Shown in pieces: positions 44,393 to 53,295 of a DNA stretch of 57,677 nt. Under the pieces are notes generated by a model. The model was given only the letters and a program-made list of their open reading frames with translations, was not told where the DNA came from and ran no database searches. The stretch lies in contig CAJVWU010000016.1 in NCBI GenBank assembly GCA_913009755.1, positions 1-57,677 on the forward strand, given 5' to 3'. This DNA is from an uncultured Bacteroidia bacterium (GTDB taxonomy: Bacteria > Bacteroidota > Bacteroidia > Bacteroidales > F082). The translations under genes and the position numbers were made by a program. Each line of letters begins with the position of its first letter. The stretch's first letter is position 1.

Positions 44393-44466
44393 TGAAAAAT
44401 GTTAAAGACAAGAACCTGTTTCCCCCTTGAAAAAACGAGAACAGGCCACTGTGAATAATTTAAAGA

Positions 44467-44474
44467 CAAAAATA
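44467..44474 (-). promoter_or_regulatory. -7 box upstream of YigZ
   Basis: TATTTTTG on the minus strand, 75 bp upstream of the YigZ ATG and inside the 24-bp inverted-repeat loop. Confidence 0.5.
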
Positions 44475-44508
44475 TAAAACTACATCCTAAAAAGCAGGTT
44501 TATATTTC

Positions 44509-44516
44509 TACTTTTG
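44509..44516 (+). promoter_or_regulatory. -7 box of the DUF3298 gene
   Basis: TACTTTTG, a perfect TAnnTTTG, 40 bp upstream of the ATG and inside the inverted-repeat loop. Confidence 0.55.
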
Positions 44517-44556
44517 CAGGACAGCTTCTTAATCCACAAAATCAAAGCGTACTACA

Positions 44557-45678
44557 ATGAAAAACAGGTTCTTGTCTTTAACATTACTGGCTATTGCCCC
44601 GCTGTTTGTATTGGCCCAACCTAATCAGGCAAAAAAAGCCTATCACCGTTTCGAAGGCAACATAGGGGAAAATATCAGCATTACAGCCAATCTTGTCAGG
44701 CTTTTTGATAAACTTTCGGGCAGTTACCAGTATCGTTTTGTTGATGAAGATGCTGAAATGTATTACGGGAAAACCATTGAACTGGAAGGGGATATAAAAA
44801 ATAATGACAGTGCGCGTCTGCGTGAGTTCGGACAAAAAAACTTTACTTTTAAAGGCGTGATGAAGCAGAAAACTTTTAACGGCACCTGGTACGGCCCTGC
44901 CGGGAAAACCCTGCCCTTTGATATGGAAGAATATTATCCGAACGGAAGCATGCAGTTGAACGTTTTTTATCTCAATTCAGAAGAAAACCTCATTGCTAAA
45001 AACCCGGATTCCCCGACTGCAAACATTGAACTGGTACTGCTTTTCCCTAATGAAAAATATTTCAAGCCTTTTGTTATTGATTCGGTTAAAAGCAATATTG
45101 TCAGGAGCTTTTTCGGATCGGGTTTTCTTCCGGAACTGCCCGATACCATGCTGATCTGTTACGAGCAGGAATATTTTAAAAATTACATTGACCAAAACAA
45201 AGATTGGTATAGCAAAGGAGCCTCTTTCAATTGGGAAAAAATGAACAGCATTTCTGTCGTTTACAATTCGGGGTACATGCTCTGCCTTGAATACCTTTCT
45301 TATGGCTATACGGGTGGCGCACACGGCATGACCAATATTTCCTATAATATCATTGACCTGGACAACGGGCAGTTGCTGACCTATTCCAATATTTTTAAGG
45401 AAGATGCCCAGGATTCATTGTCGGTATTGCTTACACAACAACTGAGAAAAAATTACCGGATTCCAGCTAAGGTGGCACTGAAAGATGCCGGTTTTTTTGT
45501 GGATGAAGTGAAGCCAAACTATAACATCTTTATGGATGGCAACGGGATTGGTTTTTTGTACAACCGTTATGAAATAGCGCCTTATTCGCAGGGGGCGACC
45601 AACATTTTCCTCACTTGGTCACAAATTAAAAACCTGATAAAAAACGATACGCCTGTTTATAAAATGAGCCGGCGTTGA
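44557..45678 (+). CDS. DUF3298/RsiV-like exported protein
   Basis: A 373-residue protein with a Sec signal peptide (LLAIAPLFVLAQPNQA). The C-terminal half (about 160-360) matches the DUF4163/DUF3298 pair: an upstream strand-rich region, then LEYLSYGYTGGAHGMTNISYNIIDL with the GGAHG motif, DNGQLLTYSNIFKE and the terminal FLTWSQIKNLIK. Function is unknown; the family is shared with the lysozyme-binding anti-sigma factor RsiV, but no TM anchor or sigma factor is present here. Monocistronic. Confidence 0.8.
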   Translation: MKNRFLSLTLLAIAPLFVLAQPNQAKKAYHRFEGNIGENISITANLVRLFDKLSGSYQYRFVDEDAEMYYGKTIELEGDIKNNDSARLREFGQKNFTFKGVMKQKTFNGTWYGPAGKTLPFDMEEYYPNGSMQLNVFYLNSEENLIAKNPDSPTANIELVLLFPNEKYFKPFVIDSVKSNIVRSFFGSGFLPELPDTMLICYEQEYFKNYIDQNKDWYSKGASFNWEKMNSISVVYNSGYMLCLEYLSYGYTGGAHGMTNISYNIIDLDNGQLLTYSNIFKEDAQDSLSVLLTQQLRKNYRIPAKVALKDAGFFVDEVKPNYNIFMDGNGIGFLYNRYEIAPYSQGATNIFLTWSQIKNLIKNDTPVYKMSRR

Positions 45679-45702
45679 AGTGAAGTAACTGATCATTATC
45701 CA

Positions 45703-45987
45703 TCAATCCCGGATGCCCCGGTTCATGAAATCGTTTATGGGCTTCATTTTTTTAAAAATGCTGGTCAGCTTCTTGTCAAAACCGGGGAAAGTTGCCTGCT
45801 TCTTCCGATTTACGCCCCCCGGCTGCCATGTAAACACCGAAATAAATTTTGATGTTCAGGATAAGATGATCAACAAAAAGTTCTGCTTCGCTGCGTGCCG
45901 CCAGGTAAATATCTTGATGAAGATTGAACCAGTCGCGGTTATTGTTTTCATTCAGATCGTGTAAAAATCAAATACAATTCTATCCAT
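45703..45987 (-). pseudogene. DUF2461 domain protein, eroded remnant
   Basis: Reading the minus strand in pieces gives DLNENNNRDWFN and DIYLAARSEAELFVDHL from the family's N-terminus, then FGVYMAAGGRKSEEAG, then (after a frame change) a C-terminal SIFKKMKPINDFMN segment. Intact members are about 220 residues and have about 35 residues between the first two pieces, including an IYRDVRFSKDKTPY-like motif, and about 100 before the last. At least two deletions and two frame breaks are needed, so this is a dead gene. Confidence 0.72.
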
Positions 45988-46076
45988 TATTTTTTGTTTT
46001 CAAATTTTTCTTAACTTTCGGGTGCCTAAGATAGGCAGAAAATGATTGCTGAATAAAAACCAAAACCTGTCTTTTC

Positions 46077-46910
46077 ATGTTGCATTGCCCTATTAAAAAA
46101 TATGTCCTGCTGTTGCTCAGCATTTTTTTGCTGACAAACCGTTCGACAGCAGGTGGCGACATCTTTCCAATCGGGGCACGCCAGGCCGGTATGGGCCGCA
46201 CATCTGTTGCCATCACCGATTTTTGGAACATACAGAACAACCAGGCAGGCATCGCCCTTATTGATAAATACAGCGCAGGCATTTATTACGAAAGCCGTTT
46301 TCTGATCAACCGTTTAAGCACAAAAGATGTTGCCGTTGTGGTACCTACCGGGATAGGTGTGCTGGGGGCCACCTTTAATTATTTCGGGTATGAATTGTAT
46401 AACGAGATGAAGATCGGGTTGGTTTATGCCCGCTCGTTCAGCCCCTGGTTCAGGATGGGCCTTCAACTGGATTACCTGATCACAACCCTGGGTGATAATT
46501 ATGGCAGCACAGGTAATGTAACCTTTGAGTTGGGCATCCAGTCGGATGTGGCCAAGAACCTGACTATCGGCGCCTGGGTTTATAATCCCATACAGGTTAA
46601 GCTGGCTGATTACAACAACGAAAAAATACCTGCTATTTTCAGGCTGGGCCTGTCGTGGCAAATATTAAAAGGGTTTATTGCAAATGTTGAAGCCGAAAAA
46701 AACACCAACATTGCCCCCATTCTTGTCCGTGCCGGACTGGAATATGGTTTTAACGGCAAATTCTTTATCCGGGGCGGGTTCTCAACACAACAGGAAATAT
46801 TTTCCATGGGCTTCGGGATGAAGATTAAGTTCCTGAGATTTGATATTTCGGCTGTCATGCACCAGACACTGGGCTTTTCTCCGCAGTCATCACTCATTGT
46901 TCAGTTTTAA
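46077..46910 (+). CDS. PorV/PorQ-like outer-membrane beta-barrel protein
   Basis: A 277-residue exported protein: signal peptide (1-25), then the N-terminal motif IGARQAGMGRTSVAITDFWNIQNNQAG typical of PorV/UPF0164-type barrels of Bacteroidota, and repeated amphipathic strands ending with Phe (SSLIVQF), as outer-membrane barrels do. It lies 8 bp upstream of an HhH outer-membrane protein gene, so the two are an operon. Exact family not certain. Confidence 0.65.
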   Translation: MLHCPIKKYVLLLLSIFLLTNRSTAGGDIFPIGARQAGMGRTSVAITDFWNIQNNQAGIALIDKYSAGIYYESRFLINRLSTKDVAVVVPTGIGVLGATFNYFGYELYNEMKIGLVYARSFSPWFRMGLQLDYLITTLGDNYGSTGNVTFELGIQSDVAKNLTIGAWVYNPIQVKLADYNNEKIPAIFRLGLSWQILKGFIANVEAEKNTNIAPILVRAGLEYGFNGKFFIRGGFSTQQEIFSMGFGMKIKFLRFDISAVMHQTLGFSPQSSLIVQF

Positions 46911-46918
46911 TTTTTAGC

Positions 46919-49066
46919 ATGGCGTACCGGTTAAAATATTACCCGTTTTTTATTAAATATGCCTATGTGGCAACCCTGGCTGGCTTGATTTCAACATCCG
47001 TTGCAGCTCAGGAAAAAGACACGACCAATGTTAGCAGTTTGGAATTCATCACCGATCAAATGGAACGAATAGCCCAAAACACCGATTTGAACCTGGATTA
47101 CAGTGACCTGCTGGATGATTTTTTATACTACTACCAAAACCCCGCTGACCTGAACACACAGGCAAAAGACCTGCTGAAAATCCACCTTATCAATGACATG
47201 CAACTAAACAACCTGAATGCCTATATTCAGAATAACGGACCGTTAAACTCAGTTTACGAACTGAAGTATATCCCGGGATTTGACAACAAAACCATCCAGA
47301 ATATCCTGCCCTTTGTCACGGTTGAGCCCGCCCGGCAGAAATTTTCACTGAAGCCAAAGAACATTTTCAAATACGGAAAAAACCGGCTCATTGTCAGGTA
47401 TAACCAATATCTTGAAAAATCGGCAGGCTATCTCATCCCGGCCGATTCAGCCATCAACTTTCCCGGTTCGGCTTATCTCGGCAACATGCAGGCCTGGTAC
47501 CTGCGCTATGGATTTAATTACAGGAACAAAGTACGATTGGGGTTTACATTTGATAAAGACGCCGGTGAGATTTTTTTAAAAAGCAAAGTGAACGACAGCA
47601 TCCATGCCCTGGTTGGCAACAAAATGAACAATCTGTTCGATTTCTTTTCGGGGCATATTTATGTATCGGATATGGGGATATTAAAAGCAGCCGTTGTGGG
47701 CGATTACCATCTTGAATTTGGGCAGGGGCTCACACTATGGTCGGGACTTGCCTTTGGGAAATCGGCAGAAGCTTTACAAATTAAAAGATACGGCCGGGGA
47801 ATCAGACCCAACACCTCAAGAAATGAAAACCGTTTTTTCAGGGGGGCGGCTCTGTCGCTGGGCTGGAAAGGATTGACATTAACAGGCTTCTATTCGCACC
47901 ATAAAGTGGATGCCTCCATTGAGGAAAATCCCGTTTTCAACCGGGTAGAAGCCGGCTCATTACCCGAAACCGGAATGCACCGCACCCTAAACGAACTGCT
48001 GAAAAAACATGCCATAACCATCACAGCCACCGGCGGAAGATTAAGTTATCAGTATAAAAAGTTTCAGTTAGGGGCGACTGCTTTTCAAAGCCGGTTGAGC
48101 ATCCCCATTGCTGTTAATGATGACCTTTACAAAAAGTTCAGTTTTTCAGGAAACCAACTGATGAATTATGGTACCGACTTCAGCCTGAACCTGAACAAAG
48201 TGAACTTTTTCGGCGAAATCTCTTATGCATCCACAGGGGGTTGGGCGGGACTGGGCGGGATGAACGCCTTTTTATCCGACCGTTTTGCTTTTACCCTTTT
48301 TTATCATAATTACGGCAAAAAATATTTCAACCTGTTCAATAACCCGGTTACCGAAACCAGCAGCCTGATTGCTGAACAGGGGATTTATTTCGGGTTCAGG
48401 GCCTTATTATTTCAAGGGTTGAGCCTGACGGGATATTTGGATTATTTTTCATTCCCCTGGCTGAAATACCGCAGTGACAGCCCGTCGTACGGAATGGATT
48501 ACCTGATGCAAATCAATTACAATGCCTCCCGCCACCTGAACCTCTATTTCCGTTTTAGGAATATCCTGAAACAGGAAAACTACGCGGATGATTATGACTA
48601 TACTGCGCGGCTTGTCAATGTGCACAGAAATGAATTCCGTTTTTTCATCAGTTACGATGTATTTGATTTCCTGGTCTTTAAAAACAGGCTGGAATATATT
48701 TTCTATAATAAGGAACATGAGCCTTCCGAAAACGGTTATCTTATTTACCAGGATGTGATTTACCGTCCGGCAAATTTTCCGCTGGATGTCACTTTCCGCT
48801 ATGCCTTGTTTTCCACCGGGGGATACAACAGCCGGATTTACACCTATGAGAATGATGTGTTGTATGCGTTCAGTGTCCCGTCATATTTCGACAACGGGCA
48901 ACGAGTGTATCTGTTGCTCAGGTACAAGGCGTTGAAACAACTTGATATCTGGGTGCGGCTGGCCCGGACAATCTTTTCCGACCGGAGTACTATTGGCTCG
49001 GGTGCAGATGAAATTGACGGTAATCACAAAACAGAAATTAAGGTGCAGGTGATGGTAAAGTTGTAG
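46919..49066 (+). CDS. Outer-membrane protein with N-terminal helix-hairpin-helix region
   Basis: A 715-residue exported protein. Signal peptide (about 1-30). Residues about 55-135 contain ComEA-like helix-hairpin-helix pairs (DLNTQAKDLLKIHLINDMQLNNLNAYI and SVYELKYIPGFDNKTIQNILPFV). From about 150 to the end it is a large beta-barrel with many Tyr/Phe strands (for example the YYHFYSYF-type alternation in NLYFRFRNIL) finishing KIQVMVKL. This architecture occurs in Bacteroidota as a putative DNA- or helicase-unrelated OMP of unknown role. Cotranscribed with the preceding barrel gene. Confidence 0.72.
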   Translation: MAYRLKYYPFFIKYAYVATLAGLISTSVAAQEKDTTNVSSLEFITDQMERIAQNTDLNLDYSDLLDDFLYYYQNPADLNTQAKDLLKIHLINDMQLNNLNAYIQNNGPLNSVYELKYIPGFDNKTIQNILPFVTVEPARQKFSLKPKNIFKYGKNRLIVRYNQYLEKSAGYLIPADSAINFPGSAYLGNMQAWYLRYGFNYRNKVRLGFTFDKDAGEIFLKSKVNDSIHALVGNKMNNLFDFFSGHIYVSDMGILKAAVVGDYHLEFGQGLTLWSGLAFGKSAEALQIKRYGRGIRPNTSRNENRFFRGAALSLGWKGLTLTGFYSHHKVDASIEENPVFNRVEAGSLPETGMHRTLNELLKKHAITITATGGRLSYQYKKFQLGATAFQSRLSIPIAVNDDLYKKFSFSGNQLMNYGTDFSLNLNKVNFFGEISYASTGGWAGLGGMNAFLSDRFAFTLFYHNYGKKYFNLFNNPVTETSSLIAEQGIYFGFRALLFQGLSLTGYLDYFSFPWLKYRSDSPSYGMDYLMQINYNASRHLNLYFRFRNILKQENYADDYDYTARLVNVHRNEFRFFISYDVFDFLVFKNRLEYIFYNKEHEPSENGYLIYQDVIYRPANFPLDVTFRYALFSTGGYNSRIYTYENDVLYAFSVPSYFDNGQRVYLLLRYKALKQLDIWVRLARTIFSDRSTIGSGADEIDGNHKTEIKVQVMVKL

Positions 49067-49130
49067 CCTGAACCTGAGTGGCTTTGCACCCATATCTATA
49101 AAAACCTTAGGATTCATGGTAACATCCGAT

Positions 49131-49163
49131 CCGCTGACTCCAAGTCGGGTCAGCGGTTCTTTT
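49131..49163 (+). terminator. Terminator after the outer-membrane operon
   Basis: Ten-bp stem CCGCTGACTC with GGGTCAGCGG (one T-G pair), 6-nt loop, followed by TTCTTTT. A weaker AACCC/GGGTT hairpin follows at 49164-49183. Confidence 0.75.
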
Positions 49164-49187
49164 AACCCATTAAATAGCGGGTTAAGT

Positions 49188-50123
49188 TCAATGCAACCGC
49201 TCCCTCTTGAACAAATACGGCAGCAAAATCCTTTCGAATCCCCGGTTGATATCGGCCTGGACATAATCAATCTTATAACGGCCGCAACGCATCTCAAGTT
49301 CTTTCCTGATTTTGCTGAATGCACGGGTATATCGTTCGCGGACTTCCACCGGATTGAGTTTGATGGTTTCTTTGGTCTCCATGTCAACAAACCGGATAGG
49401 CCGGTCATCAAGATCAAGAAACTCTTCCAGCTTTTTATCCATAACGTGAAACAGGATAACCTCGTGCCTGTAATGTTTAAAGTGCTGAAGGGCGGCAAAT
49501 ACTTCGTCCAGTTTATGAATGTCATCCATCATGTCGCTGAATAAAATAACCAGTGATCGTTTGTGCAACATTTCGGCAATGTTGTGCAACGATTCCGTAA
49601 TATTGGTAGGGCGTTGTTCTTTGGCCGGTTTGGGGTCCAGTAATTTTTCCAGCTCCGAGTACAAATATTTGTTATGAACTGAACTGGACCGTGATTGGGT
49701 GTGCAGGTCAATTTTATCAGTAAAGGTGCTGATGCCCACCGCGTCCCGTTGTTTTTTCATCAGGTTAAGCAGGACGGCGGCAGCATAAACCGAAAAAGTA
49801 ACTTTATTGGGGTCGTTGATGTCGGCTTTTTCCTTCACCGGAAAATACATCGAAGAAGAACGGTCAATAATGATACGGCAACGCAGGTTGGTTTCTTCTT
49901 CAAACCGTTTTACGAAAAGTTTGTCAGTGCGGCCGTATAACTTCCAGTCAACAAAACGGGTTGATTCACCGGGATTATAAAGCCTGTGTTCGGCAAATTC
50001 AACCGAAAAGCCATGAAACGGGCTTTTGTGAAGGCCGGTGATAAATCCTTCAACCACTTGCCGGGCAATGAATTCCAGCGAGTTGAACTGTTGAAGCCGG
50101 TCACGGTCAATTGAATAAGCCAT
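49188..50123 (-). CDS. DUF58 domain protein
   Basis: A 311-residue cytosolic protein. The GESTRFVDWKLYGRTDKLFVKRFEEE segment (about residues 50-75) is the DUF58 signature, followed by a vWA-like fold (CRIIIDRSSSMYFP with a DxSxS-type MIDAS and VILFSDMMDD). DUF58 proteins usually sit beside MoxR ATPases and Bat proteins; neither is adjacent here, but a vWA-like membrane protein occurs at 32.8 kb. Role unknown. It follows trxA after a terminator. Confidence 0.85.
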   Translation of the reverse strand: MAYSIDRDRLQQFNSLEFIARQVVEGFITGLHKSPFHGFSVEFAEHRLYNPGESTRFVDWKLYGRTDKLFVKRFEEETNLRCRIIIDRSSSMYFPVKEKADINDPNKVTFSVYAAAVLLNLMKKQRDAVGISTFTDKIDLHTQSRSSSVHNKYLYSELEKLLDPKPAKEQRPTNITESLHNIAEMLHKRSLVILFSDMMDDIHKLDEVFAALQHFKHYRHEVILFHVMDKKLEEFLDLDDRPIRFVDMETKETIKLNPVEVRERYTRAFSKIRKELEMRCGRYKIDYVQADINRGFERILLPYLFKRERLH

Positions 50124-50150
50124 AATTTATTGTTCGTATTGATTTGTAAG

Positions 50151-50182
50151 TAAAAAGGCTGTTTTCCAATAAAAACAGCCTT
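50151..50182 (-). terminator. Terminator after trxA
   Basis: Eleven-bp stem AAGGCTGTTTT with AAAACAGCCTT, 6-nt loop, then TTTTT on the minus strand, about 32 bp after the trxA stop. Confidence 0.85.
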
Positions 50183-50214
50183 CCATATTTTTCGCAGTTT
50201 TATTGAGTTCCGGT

Positions 50215-50532
50215 TTAAAGCAGGGCATCCAGTTTTTTGGCAAGCACCTGTTTGGGTACTGCGCCAACCTGTTTGTCAACAACTTCCCCGTTTTTAAAAT
50301 ATAAAATGGTCGGGATGTTGCGTATTCCGTAATGCCTGGCGGATTTGGGATTGTGGTCAACATTAAGTTTCCCGACAACCACTTTTTCACCATATTCGTC
50401 GCCTAATTCCTGCACAATGGGTCCTACGATGCGGCAGGGGCCACACCATATTGCCCAAAAGTCAACAATAACAGGCTTAGTGGATTTTATCACGAGGTCA
50501 TCAAAATTTCCATCTGTGAATTCAAGTGCCAT
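50215..50532 (-). CDS. trxA: Thioredoxin 1
   Basis: General disulfide reductase of the cytosol. A 105-residue protein from the ATG at 50532. Active site WCGPCRI at about residues 28-34, the buried Asp in VIVDFWAIW and the cis-Pro in RNIPTILYF. It is the canonical thioredoxin of the window; the paralogue at 22.2 kb has CAPC. A -7 box lies 28 bp upstream. Confidence 0.95.
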   Translation of the reverse strand: MALEFTDGNFDDLVIKSTKPVIVDFWAIWCGPCRIVGPIVQELGDEYGEKVVVGKLNVDHNPKSARHYGIRNIPTILYFKNGEVVDKQVGAVPKQVLAKKLDALL

Positions 50533-50559
50533 GATTTTAATTTTATGATTAGGAAAGCG

Positions 50560-50567
50560 CAAAGATA
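50560..50567 (-). promoter_or_regulatory. -7 box of trxA
   Basis: TATCTTTG on the minus strand, a perfect TAnnTTTG, 28 bp upstream of the ATG. Confidence 0.6.
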
Positions 50568-50613
50568 AATAAAGAATGATATTTATTTCCCGAAAAATGT
50601 TAAAAAACAAGCC

Positions 50614-52824
50614 TTAAAGTTTTCTGACAAACTTTTTAAACGGTTTAATACTTTTCACAAGGATCACCGTGCATTGTGCTTGTTGTGCAATCCGGAACGA
50701 AGGGGATTCTTCAATGGTTTTTCCGGTGTTATGGCTGCTTTCTTTTGCAACAATCAAAAGGTCGAGGCCGGAGGACATCCTGATGAGTTCCTGTACCGGA
50801 TCATTATTCACCGTAAGGGAAACATCATAGAGAGCCGTGGACTTTAAGTTCTGTAAACTTTCCACGATCATTTTGTCCACTCTCGTTTTTTGTCGTTTAC
50901 CGTAATCTTTAGGTAAAAAGCCAATCAAAACTATTCTTGCCTTATGTTTTTCAGCGATTGCGGTGGCACACATTGTCTTCAATCTGATATGGGTTGTGGT
51001 TTTTATGTAAATCCCAATCCGCTTCGGAATAAAATCCTCCACGTTTGTTTTCAGGCTAAGGACAAGCATATCGGTATAAGAATACCTGAGGACCTGGCTC
51101 AGGATACTGGGCTTTTCGTCTTTTCCATGTTTAGCAAAACCCATAATAATCAGATCACTGTTTTCTTCCTGCGCAACGGTTACAATACCCCTGGAAATTT
51201 TGCGCGAAGCCCTGATAATCGGTTTGATTTTAATATTGAGTTTTTTGGCCAGTTCGATGCTCCGCTTAATGACATCAAGTGTCTCACCGGCTTCATCCAG
51301 TGCTTCATAAAAATTCATTTTCGGGGGGACATCCTTGATGGCCAGCACAACGATTTCTCCTCCCTTTTTTGCCAACAAGGTATGGGAAAGGTTAAGTAAC
51401 GCTTTTTGCGTTTCAGGGTTCGACATGGGAACCAGAATTTTATTTTGAGTAAAGAAAGAGAAACGCTTTTCTTCTTCCAGGACAATGTTCAGCCCCTCTC
51501 TGCCCCTTTTTTCGCGTTTACGTGAATAAAAGAAATAAATAACAGCACCAACCAGGGCCAACTGTTGGCCAAAGGCCAGGGAAACGATATCGAGGGTTAA
51601 TAAAAGCCCCAGATTAATAACCAGCGTGAGTTGTGGAAGATAATGTTTCCACTTTGCTTTGGGCTTTAAGGCGGGATTCTTTCGATAAACTTTGCGCATG
51701 GCCAGCGAAACCGGAAGCAATGATACCAACAGGCAAAAGTTGGCTGCCTTGGCAATAAACTCCAGATCGAAAAATAATAATACCAGGCTGATCAGTACGG
51801 CACCGGTTATCAGGGCAAGATTGGGTTGTCTGGTCTTTTCGCTCAGTTTCCCCAAAATATCAGGGAAAAAACGGTCTTTCCCCATAGCGTAAGTTTGTCT
51901 GCTTTGAGAAACCAGGGTGCTGCTGAGCGCTCCGAGAGAAGCCAGGATACCCCCGAACGATATAATCACCCAACCATTGCCCCCGAAACTTTTGTCGGCC
52001 ACAAGAACCAGCGGTGCACGGCTTTCGGCGAGTTCTTTCCACGAAACAGACATGACGGCGGCAATGGCCACCAACAAATAAATCCCCAAACTGATCAACA
52101 TGGAAAGTTTCATGGCTTTGGGAATGGTCTTTTCAGGTTCAACCACCTCATCGGCATTATTGGCAATTAACTGATATCCGAAAAAAGAAATATAAATCAG
52201 TGATATGGCTGCAACAGTACCATGAAATCCGTGGGGAAATGCAGGCTTGATGTTTTCTGTGTTCAGGTGAAATGAAGAAACCACAACCAGCAACAACAGA
52301 ATACCAACGTTACCCCAGACAATCCAGTTTTGCAGGTTAAATTTTTTCTTACTTCCGCCCTGCAAACTCAAAAAACCGATTAACAGCGTGATGCCAACGG
52401 CTACCGAACGGTCAATATATTTTGGGAAGGTCATCCCGGTAAGTGAAATGGTATATTCTGCGAAACCGATAGCATACAGGCCACTGGCAAAGATGCTGCC
52501 CAAAGCGAGAAACCATCCGGTGGTAAATCCACCGATACTTCCCAAAATATCATACGCATAAGCATACCCGCCTCCCGACCGGGGAATGATGCGGCTCAGT
52601 TCGGCAAACATCAGCGTGGTAACATAAGCCAGCAAACCGCAGATCAGATAGGATAAAAAAACCGAAGGGCCGGCATGGCTGGCTGCAGTCCCGATCAGAA
52701 CATATATTCCGGCCCCCAGGAGTGCACCTACCCCAATTGTGGTAGCACTAAACAAGCCGACCGTCCGTTTAAAATTAAGGGGCTTTATCTTTTTATTGAA
52801 AAGGGCCTGAATATCTGCTGGCAT
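50614..52824 (-). CDS. APC-superfamily amino acid permease with C-terminal universal stress domain
   Basis: A 736-residue fusion. The N-terminal part (about 20-435) is a 12-helix APC transporter: the unwound helix 1 motif GALLGAGIYVLIG (about 35-47), then SYLICGLLAYVTTLMFAELSRIIPRSGGGYAYAY. The C-terminal 280 residues are two UspA-like cytosolic domains (KILVPMSNPETQKALLNLSH ... SDLIIMGFAKHG, and a second half ending LLIVAKESS). It should import amino acids, probably cationic, under stress-nucleotide control. A -7 box lies 17 bp upstream. Confidence 0.9.
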   Translation of the reverse strand: MPADIQALFNKKIKPLNFKRTVGLFSATTIGVGALLGAGIYVLIGTAASHAGPSVFLSYLICGLLAYVTTLMFAELSRIIPRSGGGYAYAYDILGSIGGFTTGWFLALGSIFASGLYAIGFAEYTISLTGMTFPKYIDRSVAVGITLLIGFLSLQGGSKKKFNLQNWIVWGNVGILLLLVVVSSFHLNTENIKPAFPHGFHGTVAAISLIYISFFGYQLIANNADEVVEPEKTIPKAMKLSMLISLGIYLLVAIAAVMSVSWKELAESRAPLVLVADKSFGGNGWVIISFGGILASLGALSSTLVSQSRQTYAMGKDRFFPDILGKLSEKTRQPNLALITGAVLISLVLLFFDLEFIAKAANFCLLVSLLPVSLAMRKVYRKNPALKPKAKWKHYLPQLTLVINLGLLLTLDIVSLAFGQQLALVGAVIYFFYSRKREKRGREGLNIVLEEEKRFSFFTQNKILVPMSNPETQKALLNLSHTLLAKKGGEIVVLAIKDVPPKMNFYEALDEAGETLDVIKRSIELAKKLNIKIKPIIRASRKISRGIVTVAQEENSDLIIMGFAKHGKDEKPSILSQVLRYSYTDMLVLSLKTNVEDFIPKRIGIYIKTTTHIRLKTMCATAIAEKHKARIVLIGFLPKDYGKRQKTRVDKMIVESLQNLKSTALYDVSLTVNNDPVQELIRMSSGLDLLIVAKESSHNTGKTIEESPSFRIAQQAQCTVILVKSIKPFKKFVRKL

Positions 52825-52850
52825 AAAAAAACTTTAATAGCAAACATACA

Positions 52851-52887
52851 AAAAAAAAGCCCCTCCCGAAAACCGGGACAGGGCTTT
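52851..52887 (-). terminator. Orphan minus-strand terminator
   Basis: Stem AAAGCCC/GGGCTTT with an inner TCCCG/CGGGA pair and an A-run on the plus strand that is a T-run of about eight on the minus strand. The only minus-strand coding sequence it could end is the 32-codon frame at 52905-53003. Confidence 0.7.
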
Positions 52888-52904
52888 ATAATAACCGGAG
52901 AAGG

Positions 52905-53003
52905 TTATTTTAGCTTGACCGGATTTTGTTTCTCCTTCGACGGATCCGTAAGCGGACTGTTTTCGTCTGCAACTGTACCTTTATTTACATCAGTTGTTCC
53001 CAC
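52905..53003 (-). CDS. Possible small protein (32 codons)
   Basis: GTG-initiated frame of 32 residues, hydrophilic, ending SKEKQNPVKLK. No family recognised. The only support is its position between two minus-strand terminators, with the stop 18 nt before the first. No good TAnnTTTG box was found upstream. A non-coding small RNA ending at the same terminator is as likely. Confidence 0.25.
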   Translation of the reverse strand: MGTTDVNKGTVADENSPLTDPSKEKQNPVKLK

Positions 53004-53205
53004 CTGAAATCAACGTGAACCTCAACATATTTTGCATCCATTTATGATCTGATTTTCCGAAATCATTCGTGCTTTTCCAGTTACGTATCAGACAGAAGGT
53101 TTATATACAGGTTGCATAGACAGGGAATAAAAATAATGGATTTATACAATATTACCTGTTTGATATTTACTAAATGGTCAATATTTTATTACAGGGATGA
53201 AAAAC

Positions 53206-53238
53206 AAAAAAGGCGTGGAACAGTTCCACGCCTTTTTT
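53206..53238. terminator. Terminator after the peroxiredoxin gene
   Basis: Ten-bp GC-rich stem GGCGTGGAAC with GTTCCACGCC around a single A, flanked by six A and six T, usable on both strands. It is about 58 bp after the peroxiredoxin stop. Confidence 0.9.
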
Positions 53239-53295
53239 AAGTTTTCACACCATCCCTGTATGATTAACAAGAACAGTTATAAAAAAGATGAATAA

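Larger units (their letters stand above)
44398..44585. repeat. Perfect 24-bp inverted repeat flanking a divergent promoter region
   Basis: Left arm 44398-44421 (contains TTAAAGACAAGAACCTG) and right arm 44562-44585 (contains CAGGTTCTTGTCTTTAA) are exact reverse complements over 24 bp, separated by 140 bp. The interval holds the -7 boxes of YigZ (44467-44474, minus) and of the DUF3298 gene (44509-44516, plus). The right arm starts at the second codon of the latter gene. Confidence 0.85.
52825..53295. other. Intergenic region with orphan terminator and a possible small gene
   Basis: Apart from the permease -7 box at 52841-52848 (TATGTTTG, minus strand), this holds two minus-strand terminators (52851-52887 and 53206-53238) and an open frame of 32 codons at 52905-53003 between them. 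The first terminator lies directly upstream of the permease and has no obvious parent gene. Confidence 0.5.

Noticed and set aside
45713-45964. Plus-strand 83-residue open frame
   Set aside because: It is the antisense shadow of the DUF2461 remnant; homology is on the other strand.
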